From NCBI GenBank assembly GCA_030220185.1, contig JASPKZ010005704.1:210001-274000 (forward strand): a DNA stretch of 64,000 nucleotides. The letters are read 5' to 3'. Every line of letters begins with the position of its first letter. Positions within the stretch are counted from its first letter, which is position 1. Source of the DNA: Diploptera punctata (taxonomy: Eukaryota; Arthropoda; Insecta; Blattodea; Blaberidae). Made by a program: the position numbers and the translations under genes. The notes beneath the pieces were generated by a model. The model made no database searches. It had not been told where the DNA came from and saw nothing but the letters and a program-made list of their open reading frames with translations. Shown here one piece after another: positions 40,289 through 50,985 of the stretch.

Positions 40289-40915
40289 TTTTTTTTGTAG
40301 ATAGCTCTAGTTTTATTCTATTTGTGTTGGAGATTCTTTTTTTTGTTGACCACTTTAATTTTATCCCAAGCGTGTTGGAAATGAAAATTATTTTTCATTT
40401 TTTAGTTTTGTTTTCTAATAAAGCGTGTTGTTTTAGTTTTTTAAAACTATTATTTATTTTTTACTTTTTACTTTGGTTTTCTAATAAAGGGTGTTCTAGT
40501 TTTTTTAGACCATTATTTATTTTTTTAAATTTTTAGTTTGATTGTCATAAACCGGAATCCCATGAAAATTTAATTGCTTAATACTCTTCTAAAAAAATCC
40601 TCCGGGCCGAATTTGAACCAGCGAACTATGGATTACTGAAATTATATACCACTACAGCCCACCGCTCTACCAACTCAGCCCTTACAACGATTGACTAAAA
40701 AGGCGATAAATCCGCAACCTATTATACCGGTTTTTATTTTCTTGATTTTCTGATGATTCTCGCCAGGATTTAGAAAACAATTATGCAATTATTGTATTGT
40801 CATCGGTCCTTTACAAGTATACAAAGTTTCAAGTGGGTGAAAATCGTGTTCAAAGATTCTGTTACATATACAGATACAGGTCAAGCTAATATAAAGCGCG
40901 CAAAAAACAAATATT
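40289..40915 (-). repeat. SAT-Tyr composite, minus copy
   Basis: On the minus strand: about one satellite unit (40,735-40,915), tRNA-Tyr-like module (40,600-40,686), spacer, then a single arm of the long inverted repeat (40,300-40,520, with an extra partial arm repeat). This is the same order as at 25.4-26.9 kb. Confidence 0.85.
40600..40686 (-). pseudogene. tRNA-Tyr-derived module retaining the intron (copy 2)
   Basis: Reads GGGCTGAGTTGGTAGAGCGG, GGGCTGTAG (anticodon GTA, the Tyr anticodon), intron TGGTATATAATTTCAGTA, ATCCATAGTTCGC and GCTGGTTCAAATTCGGC. This is the closest of the three to a real tRNA-Tyr, but the acceptor stem is not complementary. Confidence 0.75.
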
Positions 40916-41434
40916 CACTTTTTTGACACTTCTTCAATATTTTCACCATTCGGTGCCCTTAAACACTAAATGTATGTGGATACGTTGGACATAAAACGCA
41001 TTCATATCCGCCATGAATTTGTGTGTGTCTGTACAGTGAAATGAATTTTGTTGTATCGATTACCACTATGGTGTTGTTAAATAATCTGTACTGGATAATC
41101 TGATACTGAAAGCAGATACATTAGGATTTTTTTCACATTTATCGTGCCTTAATTACATATATCTACATGTGAATATTTGTCGAGAGCCATTTTAATTTCA
41201 TATGATTACACAACATGCCAACTAACTGCAGTTGAAATGGATTTTTGGAAAATTCATTTCTAATCATGGTATTTGTCGACATAAGGTACAAAGCACTAAA
41301 ACAGCTGTAACGAATTTCTATTTAAATAAATATGAAAATCATATAAAACTTTAATAGTTTTATTTTCACTTATTTAATATAAATTATTACACTTTTTGTC
41401 CACATCAACAGTGTATCTGAATATATTGTATTCA
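40916..41434. other. Unassigned, with a decayed ribozyme-type repeat
   Basis: 41,290-41,375 (AAAACAGCTGTAACGAATTT, AATAAATATGAAAATCAT) is a degenerate copy of the Penelope-type repeat. The rest is unassigned. Confidence 0.45.
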
Positions 41435-41600
41435 TGTAGGCTTTCACGGCCGGAGTTGCTATGATGATCTTGAAGAAGATTTTCGGGCTGTAGGCTGTGG
41501 TCGTGAGGCTTCTAGTTCCCCGACGTTTCGCCAGAGACTGCGTCTGGCATCCTCAAGGGTTGTCTTGAGTCAGGCAATTCTTGTTGAGGTATGCTCGCTT
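41435..41600 (+). repeat. Repeat M, second ribozyme-like copy
   Basis: Begins TAGGCTTTCACGGCCGGAG. Minus strand 41,522-41,556 has TTGAGGATGCCAGACGCAGT, a six-pair hairpin (GCCAGA/TCTGGC) and GAAACGTC. Matches 38,583-38,690. Confidence 0.65.
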
Positions 41601-41699
41601 CAGGTTCTCCAGGATACCGGTGTAATCACCTTGATCTCTTCTTTAGGAAGTGTTAAGTTCAATCAGTTATTTATACTTTTGTGGTAGGCCTAGGAGCAT

Positions 41700-42632
41700 C
41701 TAACTTTCTAGGCCATATAGAACTTTGGCATTTTATATTTCGTCCGTTACTTTTCGTTGTATGCCCCCTAGGCTATTAATAAGAGCATTTTCGCTCAGAG
41801 TCGCTTTTTGATATAAGTTTCTTGCCAATTTAGTCATCACTTCCTGAAGAAAGTCAATGTTTAAATCTTCATGAATTTTGGTGATTCTCGTCCTAATTGG
41901 ATATTCTCCTGCACTTCGTAAACACTTGTTCTGAAGAACCTGAAGCAAGTTTATCTTATCCTTTGATAAGGTCAGCCATGCGGGAAATGCATATATCATT
42001 TGGCTGCGTATACAAGCCCTGTATACCAACATACGTGATTGAGGTGTCAGAGAGTGGGTTCTCAACATGGGCTTGAGTTGTGAAAAACGTTTATAAAAGT
42101 TATTTCGAATCTTCTCGACATGTTTAGCCCAAGTGAGACGACGATCTAGTATAACCCCGAGATACTGAACAGTGGGCTGATATCTGATTACAGTTCCGTC
42201 ATATTCTAGTGTTTCTGCACCATTAATATTAGGTCGTTGCGTAAAAATTATTCCTTGGTTCTTCTCTTTACCAATTTTAATCCTCCATTTATCAGCCCAC
42301 CGCTCAAATATCTCGTAGGCCTCTCTGAACCTTTCTACTACACCTAATTAAGGATCTGTCTTTACTATATATCGCAATATCATCGGCATACAGGGCTAGT
42401 TGCGTATGTGTCCTCCCAGGAACGTCGGCGGTATAAATATTATATAACAATGGTGAAAGTACGGATCCCTGAGGCACTCCAGCCAGAATAGTTCGTCTAT
42501 CAGAGGTGGCACCTCCCTCGCTGACAACGAAACTCCTATCCGTTAAAAAGGACGAGATGATTCCCACCATCCCATCCGAAAAGCCCATTGAATCCATCTT
42601 CCATATCAGGCCTTCATGCCAGGTCTGGCAAT
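41700..42632 (-). mobile_element. Jockey-like LINE RT fragment
   Basis: Minus strand: MDSMGFSDGMVGIISSFLTD, AGVPQGSVLSPLLYNIYTA, LALYADDIAIYSK (YADD near 42,380), a frameshift near 42,345, then YLGVILDRRLTW, MIYAFPAWLTLS, LLQVLQNKCLRSAG and IHEDLNIDFLQEV, stop near 41,733. RT palm, thumb and C-terminus of a Jockey-type element. Its 5' edge adjoins the M-type leader in opposite orientation. Confidence 0.85.
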
Positions 42633-42634
42633 TC

Positions 42635-42890
42635 TGTCCACTGTCTGTCCTATTTATACGTTCACCGCGATGTGTTCGTAAGTTGTATCTGCCTTCTGAT
42701 TGGTCAGCGTTATGGACTTCCATTGTTCCAATGAGATTGCTGTTTGATGGTCTAGTCGCCTGTACGTTATATCTGCCTTCTGATTGGTCAGCGGTAGGGA
42801 CCTCCATTGTTCCACTGAGATTGCTGTTTGATAGTCTAGTCGACTGTACTTGTAGAGGTTTACATTTTGCGTTTTTTAGAAAAGTATGGA
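42635..42890 (+). repeat. Repeat M leader copy (84-bp tandem) plus half of element V
   Basis: CTATTTATACGTTCACCGCG followed by two units of about 84 bp, nearly identical to 38,690-38,890, then CTTGTAGAGGTTTACATTTT. Orientation is opposite to the adjoining Jockey RT, compatible with a 5'-inverted insertion if the leader belongs to that LINE. Confidence 0.65.
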
Positions 42891-43440
42891 TACCGGTAAT
42901 TTGTAGGATTTTCATCCTGTTTATTTCCAAAATCACTCCTCCGAGGAAGACGTATTGGATGTGCATTCACTGTCTATCCATCTCTTGGCTGGTCTTCCTC
43001 TTGTTCTTCTCCCGTCCATTGGTCTATCATCTTTAGCTCTTTTTTGCAAGCCAGTTTTCTTCCATTCTTTCTATATGACCCTTCCAATATTTTCGTCTAT
43101 CTATAATAAATTTGGTTATGTCTGGAATATGGCATTTGTCCCTAATTTCTGTGCTGTGTATTTTATCAAATAATGTTTTCCCCTGAAGAGTTCTTAAGAT
43201 TTTCATTTCATTTGTTTAGTTTTTGTTGTATCAGCCATAGTTTCTGTTCCATATACGATAACTGGTCGAACTATCGTTTTGTATATGCGGGTTTTGCTTT
43301 CTATTGACATATGTTTGTTGCGCCAAATTAAATCTTTCATATATCCTGATATTTGTGCTGCTTTATCAGCTTGTTTCTTTACTTCTTTATTAAATTTTTA
43401 CTGTTTGTTATTAGTATTGATGTATTTTTCAAATAACACC
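42891..43440 (-). mobile_element. RTE-5 LINE 3' region, copy 2
   Basis: Close match to 24,250-24,673 and extending further 5': SIESKTRIYKTIVRPVIVYG, FDKIHSTEIRDKCHIPDI and YWKGHIERMEENW, with a small deletion near 43,205 and frameshifts. The tail is lost. Confidence 0.75.
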
Positions 43441-44055
43441 CTTTATCTTATAACTGTGAAACAGCCTGTACTTTATGAAGTTGAGTTAATATTCTTTGAG
43501 GATATGTAATTTGGAAGCTTGCAGAAAGAGAGAGAGAGAGATATTCCCTTTTTAAGCATACTGTAATTTCCTGTACGTGTAAACAGAGTGATCTTCTATA
43601 TATGATTCTTCTGGAGACGTCAAGATGAAGGAATTTACGGGGTTCCTAAGGAAATTCTGATAAAGGAGTTCATTAAATATATGATAGTAGAGAAGAAAAG
43701 TTGCATATCTATAAGCCCCTGGCGAAGTCTTCTCTTCCCACGCTCTCGCGTTACCCATTTTATACGTAAAAAGAAGACATCAATAAGGGACCATCTACAG
43801 GCGTCCCTGAGGGCATGCAGGTCGCATTATCTGCAGGCTGCAATTGATTTTCAGCGGTGAAGGGAACTTGTATTGAAGCTGAAACAAACTTGTGTGCACA
43901 TGTTAAATGCGACAGTCACTTGTTCTTCAAGTTTATAAACTTCCAACTACTTTCACTGACAAAAACACGTAGGTTGGTGGTGGTCAGGTGTGTAGACAGA
44001 CATTCTGGTGTCTACAATCATCACCTCTACATCCAAAGTCCGCTATTTCAAACTG
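43441..44055. other. Unassigned stretch
   Basis: Contains a short (AG)n at 43,526-43,541. No element or exon recognised. Confidence 0.35.
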
Positions 44056-44836
44056 CCAACACGCACACACTACTGAGTAACACTACGAAATTGGGACTGG
44101 AAGTAAATATCAATAAAACTAAATATATGGTCACACATATAAATATATTAAATAATGGAAAGGACAGCTAACGATAAATGAGGGAAATTTTGAGGAAGTG
44201 GCTGAATTCAAATACCTAGGAACAATAATCACAAATAGGAATGAGATGCACAAAGAAATTAAACATAGGCTCAATTCTAGAAATGCATGCTATTATGCAT
44301 TTCAGGGACTCTTGTCTTCCCAATTCCTTTCGAAAAAACGTTAAACTGAAAATATATAAAACTATTATTCTACCAGTTATATTATATGGGTGCGAAACAT
44401 GGACTCTTACTTTAAGGGAGGAAAGGAGATTACAAGTATTTGAGAATAAAGTTCTTAGGAAAATTTTTGGTTCAAAGAGAGAGATGAACAGACTAATGAA
44501 TGGAGAAGACTACATAACAATGAACTACATGGTCTTTATAGGAAGCCAGATATAATAAGAACAGTTAAGTCTCGTAGACTGCGATGGGCAGGACATGTGA
44601 CACGAAAGGGGAATGAGAGACGTGCATGGAAGCTTCTTGAAGGAAAACCTGAGGGAAAACGTCCAGTTGGTAGACCAAGAATGAGGTGGGAGAATAACAT
44701 TAACTATGATTTGAGGGAAGTAGATTATACAGGGAATGATTGGAAAACATTAGCTCAGGATAGGGATGTATAGAGAGCTTATGTCCGCGCGACCATGAAC
44801 CTACGGATTGGAAAGTGCCAGTGAGTAAGTAAGCAT
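44056..44836 (+). mobile_element. RTE-1 copy (plus), 0.78 kb
   Basis: From SNTTKLGLEVNINKTKYMV through EFKYLGTIIT, YKTIILPVILYGCETWTLT and RRLRWAGHVT to GRPRMRWEN and the (TAAG)n tail. At least two frameshifts. No clear TSD. Confidence 0.9.
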
Positions 44837-45360
44837 GGATGTTGATGAATAATTATTTAAGGCATACAAATATGAGCATAGCTTTCTTCGGGGGGAGCGC
44901 GCTCCTTGTCCTCGGTTTACAGCACGTAACAAAATCTGAAGACTCAAATAAGAATCTCTGATGAGATTTCATTAAATTTCCTTGCTAAATACCTGATATA
45001 TTAAACGTTGAAATTTTTTTATCTGCTTATTCGTGTAAAATTAAATTGACATTATTTATTTTGTGGATAAAATGTGTCCTCGTGTGCAATGGTTTTATAC
45101 ACCATAAAATATGAAATAGAGGTAATAATACAGAAATAATGTCTAGTTCATAGTTTGAATTTTTTAATTCGATTGTGGTAAAAAAAGTGTAAATATTTTT
45201 CTCCTTGATTAACAAGTGCTTGCTTGAGCTAGCCTTTTGGCTAACGAGATAATTTGCCTTAACGTTAATTTCAGTTTTCGTTATCACTTATATTTAATAA
45301 AATAAGAAATGCGCACAACGTGCAAAGAAGATTGTTTTTAGTCACTGCAGAGTTTCAGCA
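44837..45360. other. Unassigned stretch
   Basis: No supported feature. Confidence 0.35.
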
Positions 45361-45738
45361 ATGATTCTGATCTCATCCTACAGGTTAACACATGATATTT
45401 CTCACACTGTTCGCCACATCTTGAACACACGCAGTCTGTGCCGGGCTCTGGTTACTGCACAGCTTGTGGTGAAATCCATGCACAGCGAGTCTGGTCACTG
45501 TGTGGCGCAATTCATATCCTCCCTGAGTCCATTCACAGTTTGTCATGGCGTCAGTAATATAGAATTCTTCCCATATTTTGCATTTCTTCTCGTTGAGCTC
45601 TTGCAGGAGGTCCTGTCACTGGTAGAAGGAACTTTAGCCTCGGCTCTTCCATGTAGAATGGATCTCTGGAGAGTTCATAAACTTATATTTAAACATCCTG
45701 AAAGTATATATTCACAAGATAGAAATGAATCTCATTAA
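45361..45738. other. Open, less AT-rich block of unknown nature
   Basis: 125 codons are open on the plus strand. The minus strand also gives a plausible stretch (KIWEEFYITDAMTNC, GYELRHTVTRLAVHG). I recognise no domain in either. It lies directly upstream of repeat U, so it may be the coding end of an unclassified retroelement. Confidence 0.3.
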
Positions 45739-45990
45739 ACAGTTAATGTTTTTCTAGTGTATAATGCTATTGTGTTATTACTTAATTGTAATATTATTGT
45801 GTTTTCTTTATATAATTGTAATGTTATTGCTGTTTTTGTTGTTTATTTTTCTTTACACTAGTACCAATTATTACTTTATTGTAACGGACTGTCAACAGCA
45901 CGTACGGCTTACTGCCCGTGCGACCCATATTTGTAAATAACATTGTAAATATCTTACTTTTTGTCTACTAAAGTCCTACTACTACTAAAA
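45739..45990 (+). repeat. Interspersed repeat U, copy 2
   Basis: Plus-strand copy of 35,085-35,290, ending TAAAGTCCTACTACTACTA. Looks like a LINE 3' UTR with a trinucleotide tail. Confidence 0.7.
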
Positions 45991-46017
45991 ACACTCTACA
46001 TTGAAATATATATATAT

Positions 46018-46408
46018 GGTCTCGAGGTAGCGTGCTGCCTTGTCACGCAGCGGGCCCGAGTTCGATCCCCGGTCGGGACAATTTTTCTGGGTAAGGTTTT
46101 TATCGGGGTTTTTCCTCACCCGTAAGACACATCTCAGAGAAAAACTTTAAGGCCCAAACGGTCCCCGAAATCAATTTTTCTGGGTAAGGTTTTTATCGGG
46201 GTTTTTCCTCACCCGTAAGACACATCTCAGAAAAACTTTAAGGCCCAAACGGTCCCCGAAATCATATGACCATCATCCTTCACCGGCGTGGAAAGCAACG
46301 GGAAGCTACCACACCTATAATTCCTTAGTAAAGCTGCAAAGCATAGCATGAAATGCTATGATTGCAGTGAAAGACCTGCCCTCGGGCAGAATTACTATGG
46401 ATGGACAT
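46018..46408 (+). mobile_element. SINE-alpha copy 6 with an internal duplication
   Basis: Starts at GGTCTCGAGGTAGCG (head truncated after a short TA run). The block from AATTTTTCTGGGTAAGG to CGGTCCCCGAAATC is present twice in tandem (46,080-46,172 and 46,173-46,262). It continues to GGGCAGAATTACTATGGATG. Confidence 0.92.
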
Positions 46409-46435
46409 ACAGGTATATATATTTATAGCGTAACT

Positions 46436-46508
46436 TGGATATTAAGTAATGTAGGTCACAAATTAAGTAATGTAGGTCACAAATTAAGTAATGTAGGTCA
46501 CAAATTAT
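46436..46508. repeat. 22-bp minisatellite, three units
   Basis: TAAGTAATGTAGGTCACAAAT repeated three times. Confidence 0.9.
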
Positions 46509-46689
46509 GTATCTGGGACTATTCCACAATCTACTGAATTTGTTTAAATTATTCTGGGATTATATACGTGTATACGTACTCTTATTTTAATTTCTCTAGT
46601 TGAATTCTCATTTTTATCTAAAATAGATCCTAAATATTTAAATCTTTTAACAATGCCTATTCTTCCTGAATTACATCTTAACTCATCTG

Positions 46690-46785
46690 TTTTATAATAA
46701 TGATAATAATAACAAAAAAGATAATAATAATAACAATAAAGATAATAATAATAATAATAACAATAATAATAATCATCAACATCGT
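46690..46785. repeat. (AAT)n-type array
   Basis: Imperfect AAT repeats abutting the 3' end of the minus-strand RTE-2. Confidence 0.9.
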
Positions 46786-46796
46786 CCTTTCAAGTA

Positions 46797-47463
46797 TTAG
46801 GCCCAGTGGCCCGTTACGGTCTCCCGCCATCTCCGAAAAGGTCGACCCACAGATCTTCTGCCTCGAGGAATGTAGTGAAGAATTTGTTTTGGTATTCTGT
46901 GACGATCCATGCGCTGAATATGGGCTAGCAAATTGTTTATATATTTTTGGAGGTATTCAGATATAGGTATGATGTTTAACTCTCTGGCTATTGTTGAATT
47001 TCTTTGGTGGTCTAGAAGGCTATAACCTGCAGTTCGTCGCAGAAATTTCATCTCCGTGGCTGTAATATGGCGATAATCCTGAGTTCTGAAGGTCCAAGCT
47101 TCACTGCCATAACAGATTATGGGTCTAGCGAGAATTTTATAGATTTTCATTCTTGTGTGTCTCTGCACTTTTGATGGTTTAAAAACTTGGTTCATAATAC
47201 TTAAAGCTTTATTATAGTTTTGTGTTTTAAAGGATATATCACATTCCTCATTATAAGTTAGATTATATCCTAAGTATTTAAATGAATTAACTTGCTCTAA
47301 TATTGAATTCTGAATACAAATTTTACTTCTTACTGGGAATTTCCCTTGAAAGGCCATAACTTTAGATTTTGTTGTTGATATTTCCATGTTAAATCGTTGG
47401 GCTATTATATTAAGATGATGAGTGGAATATTGTAATTCATCTTCATTATTGCCGAAAAGAGCC
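46797..47463 (-). mobile_element. RTE-2 LINE copy (minus) between AAT arrays
   Basis: Open for 196 codons from 47,387, and further upstream in the same frame to the array edge at 47,463: MEISTTKSKVMAF, FKYLGYNLTYNEECDISF, YGSEAWTFRTQD, MKFLRRTAGYSLLDHQRNS, RSVGRPFRRWRETVTGHW. No stops, so recent, but lacking the RT core. Confidence 0.88.
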
Positions 47464-47464
<1 letters not shown>

Positions 47465-47513
<49 letters not shown>

Positions 47514-47880
47514 GTAATAATAATAGTGATAATAACATTAATGACAATAATAATAATGATAATAATCATAACAATAACATTAATAATACGATTAATAATA
47601 ATAATAATAATAATATGATAATAATAACATTAATGACAATAATAATAATGATAATCATAACAATAACATTAATAATACGATTAATAATAATAATAATAAT
47701 AATAATAATGATAATAACATTAATGACAATAATAATAATGATAATAATCATAACAATAACATTAATAATACGATTAATAATAATAATAATGATAATAACA
47801 TTAATGACAATAATAATGATAATAAACATAACAATAACATTAATAATACGATTAATAATACGATTAATAATAATAATAAT
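47465..47880. repeat. Compound AAT-derived minisatellite
   Basis: A pure AAT start, then higher-order units (CATTAATGACAATAATAA, ATCATAACAATAACATTA, ATACGATTAATAATAA) repeated about four times at about 47,530-47,605, 47,625-47,690, 47,711-47,786 and 47,797-47,860. Hydrophobic open frames here are artefacts. Confidence 0.92.
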
Positions 47881-48211
47881 GGATTTGGTGAAAATTAATT
47901 ATTGCGTCTATGGATATCAAACAATAGAGGTAGTTGTTGAATATCGATATTCGAGAGCATATGTAATGGTTTAAATTCATGTAATGTGTGTTTATAAACC
48001 ACTTATCTATCTATGTATGTAATTGTAATGTGCTATGAGTTATTACTTGACAATTCAAGTGCATTACATCAAGTATTCCTGCATTATGCATATTATCCAT
48101 CGATAGCTCTTCAAATTGATACACCAGGAGCACGCTAGCTAAACTTAAGAGGGCTGTGAAAATGTATGGTAATTGGCCTTGTATTAGCATGCACTATATA
48201 TTACACAGTCT
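47881..48211. other. Unassigned stretch
   Basis: No supported feature. Confidence 0.35.
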
Positions 48212-48224
48212 TATGAGTCAAATC

Positions 48225-48776
48225 CCCTCCATGGTATCTTTACCTTGTCGTGGTGGAGTGGCTTGCGTGCTTAAATGATCCTGAGAGCTATGCCGGCGGT
48301 AGCATTGCTGCCGATAGGGTTACCCATGCCGGACTGGTCGAAGGTGATAAGCCAGACGAAAAAAGTACCTTGGGCGAAAGAGTGACGATCTTTCACGGTA
48401 AAAATACAACTGTCAAGAAATGCGGACATGGGTTCATCTGGGGTAAAATTTTCCGGAGGTCAAATAGTCCCCCAATCGGTTTCTCCGGGCGGGGACTACT
48501 TCAGGGAACCCATGCCAAAGGCTCAAACACAGGGACATGTTCCTAGGAACATGGAATGTTAGGACTTTATGCTTCTTGTAGGAAAGCCAGAGGGAAAACG
48601 CCCAGTTGGTAGACCAAGAATGAGGTGGGAGAACAACATTAACTATGATTTGAGGGAAGTAGATTATACAGGTTATGATTGGAAAGCATTAGCTCAGAAT
48701 AGGGATGTATAGAGAGCTTATGTCCGCGCGGCCATGAACCTACGGGTTCGATAGTGCCAGTGAGTAAGTAAGTAAG
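48225..48776 (+). mobile_element. Internally deleted RTE-1 with both ends and TSD
   Basis: 48,225-48,568 is the RTE-1 5' end (CCATGGTATCTTTACCTTGT to GTTAGGACTTTAT). It is fused directly to the last about 200 bp (from CTTCTTGTAGGAAAGCC) and (TAAG)n. TSD TATGAGTCAAATC lies at 48,212-48,224 and 48,777-48,789. The insertion therefore used a template already lacking the middle, or lost it during integration. Confidence 0.93.
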
Positions 48777-48895
48777 TATGAGTCAAATCAGATGGTTCGT
48801 AGCAAATTTCCTTACAAGAAAGTAATTCCAACCGATTACAGGGCTTAGGAGGCCCTTGGGAATATAGAATATTAAGTTTCCCACATTTTTTACAA

Positions 48896-48896
48896 A

Positions 48897-48956
<60 letters not shown>
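48896..48956. repeat. (ATCT)n microsatellite
   Basis: Pure tetranucleotide run. Confidence 0.97.
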
Positions 48957-48957
<1 letters not shown>

Positions 48958-49117
48958 CGGGTTTTTACAGCTGCTACCGTATTCCCGTGCCAAACCTCGA
49001 AAGCCTACGGTCTTGGGCATCTTCGATGCTTAGCCCTCTAGCTTGCCTTACTGTCTTCATGTTTTCCTCCCAATGTTTTTATTATTAATTTCATACATCT
49101 CAATAATGGATAAATCA

Positions 49118-49513
49118 TATTTGAAGAGAAAAATTATAAGCTCAGACCGCGACTTGAACCCGGGACCCTTGGTTCTCTAGACCAAGTGCTCTACCACCTG
49201 AGCTACCTGAGCAAGTACCGACCTAAACGCAAATTTTTCTCTATAAACGTTGTAAAAAAGAGCCGTACTAGCATTTATAATGTAATGTATAATTCACAAA
49301 TATGTCTTTTTAATAAAGGAGCCGCCATTTACAAAGATAGAAGCAAAGGCTTCATAGCAACTGGTGGGCGGGAATTACAACGTGTATAGAGAAAAATTTG
49401 TGTTTAGGCCGATACTTGCACAAGTTAGCTCAGGTGGTAGAGCACTTGGTCTAGAGAACCAAGGGGTCCCGGCCCAAGTCCCTGGTCTGAGCGTATAATT
49501 CTTCTCTTCAAAT
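49118..49513. mobile_element. FB-tRNA fold-back element 3 with tRNA-like ends
   Basis: Arms 49,118-49,247 and 49,386-49,513 are reverse complements around a loop of about 138 bp. tRNA-like modules are at 49,140-49,212 (minus) and 49,419-49,492 (plus). The minus one has acceptor GCTCAG/CTGAGC, D-arm TAGCTCAGGTGGTAGAGC, stem CTTGGT/ACCAAG around loop CTAGAGA, and box B GGTTCAAGTC. T-rich sequence follows (TAATTTTTCTCTTC). The plus module is more decayed. Confidence 0.85.
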
Positions 49514-49787
49514 AAAATCTTCACAAGCCCTGCGTAATAGTGGTCATTACTCACAGAAAAACTATTGGTACTCATTTCATCTAGAGGTTCAGTCGACCCC
49601 AGGGTCATGTGATTCCAGGGGGTTTTTAGGCTAGTTTAAAATCTTGGCCTCATGTTGACTCGAACTTCTAACCTTACAGTTTTCCGCGTGTTGTCTTATA
49701 AGGGGGACCTATACCTTTAGCCATTAAAAATGTGGTATAATTCGATATATTTTTCTCACCAAGAATGCTGGTTACGGAAATGAAATT

Positions 49788-49904
49788 TGGTAAAGTAGAT
49801 TATACAGGGAATGATTGGAAAGCATTAGCTCAGGATAGGGATGTATGGAGAGCTTATGTCCGCGCGGCCATGAACCTTCGGGTTCGATAGTGCCAGCCAG
49901 TGAC

Positions 49905-49980
<76 letters not shown>
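49788..49980 (+). mobile_element. RTE-1 3' end with expanded (TAAG)n tail
   Basis: The last about 120 bp of RTE-1 (VDYTGNDWKALAQDRDVWRA codons) then about 18 TAAG units (49,903-49,980), much longer than at other copies. The tail seems to have become a microsatellite. Confidence 0.9.
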
Positions 49981-50234
49981 ATATCTATATTATAATATGA
50001 ACATGTTTGCATACTTAGATACAATGTTAACTTTAGGCGTTATGGTTAATTAAATATTAAAAATGTCAGCTGAAAATTTTGACTGCTATGTCTTAGCCGA
50101 TTCCCTGATAATTTTCCTAAATTTCAATATATTTAAATGATTCTTGTTTTTTATTTTACTCATTAATGCTCTAGCTACAAAATATACAATTGTTTTAATT
50201 ATATACAGTGTAAATACTTTCTTTTTCATAAACA
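49981..50234. other. Unassigned stretch
   Basis: No supported feature. Confidence 0.35.
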
Positions 50235-50985
50235 ACAACCACGAGTGATTTCCAAATTGTCCATAAATTCACTCCTCACTTCGTGAGTCGTGAATTTATC
50301 TAGAGAATTTGGAAATCAAGAGTGGCATTTGTTAGGACTATTTAACGAATAAAATTAAGCTCTTTGCTCACAAATCATTATTTCAATATAGTTATTTTTA
50401 AAATCTTTGTATATTTAATGTAAACGGCGATGTTTGAAAACAAATGAGAAACGATTGGTACGCTTCATTTGCTTCTTTTTTTCATCAGTGTTACCAGATC
50501 ATATTATTATTAATTGCCAAAGGATCGCAATATTGTAAGAATGCACTCTAGTGGAGAAAAATGAAACACATCAAACTGTATTTTAATTCATTTCTGATGT
50601 CGTATGATGTAAATATGAAAATTATATTTTTCTCGAATGTTATTACCTGGGAAAAAATACATTTAAGAAAGTGCAAACAGTGGTTTCTTTATTTGATGGT
50701 ATAATCAATTGCTACAAATGTTTTTATATTAACTCACGCATGCGGTGTATTGACATTCATGCACTATATATACAATCTGGTAGCCGTATTTCTTGTTCAG
50801 TCGGTCACTGCAAAATAGTGCTATGACTTATTCAGAATGTTAAAAAGGAGGTACTTTCTTTATTATGATAAACTTTAGTCGGTAAATTTTAGGCGAAACA
50901 CGTCTGTGATTGCTTGTAAATAAAAAAATCATTGAAATGTGATTTGCCATTGACTCCCATTTGGGACATGAATTAAATAGACATT
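50235..50985 (+). mobile_element. HPN-1 element (plus)
   Basis: Starts within the hairpin module (CACGAGTGATTTCCAAATT) and covers the body to CATTTGGGACATGAATTAAA. Slightly 5'-truncated. Confidence 0.85.

Larger units (their letters stand above)
48790..49787 (-). mobile_element. SINE-gamma-like relic enclosing later insertions
   Basis: 48,808-48,890 (ACAGGGCTTAGGAGGCCCTT) and 49,540-49,690 (GGTACTCATTTCATCTAGAG, CAGTCGACCCCAGGGTCATG) resemble the two ends of SINE-gamma in minus orientation. The middle is occupied by an (ATCT)n array (48,896-48,956), an unassigned block and FB-tRNA element 3. 49,700-49,787 is unassigned. Confidence 0.45.

Noticed and set aside
46700..46966. Ile-rich hydrophobic open frame (also 47,566-47,974, both strands)
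   Set aside because: Translation of AAT-type repeats.
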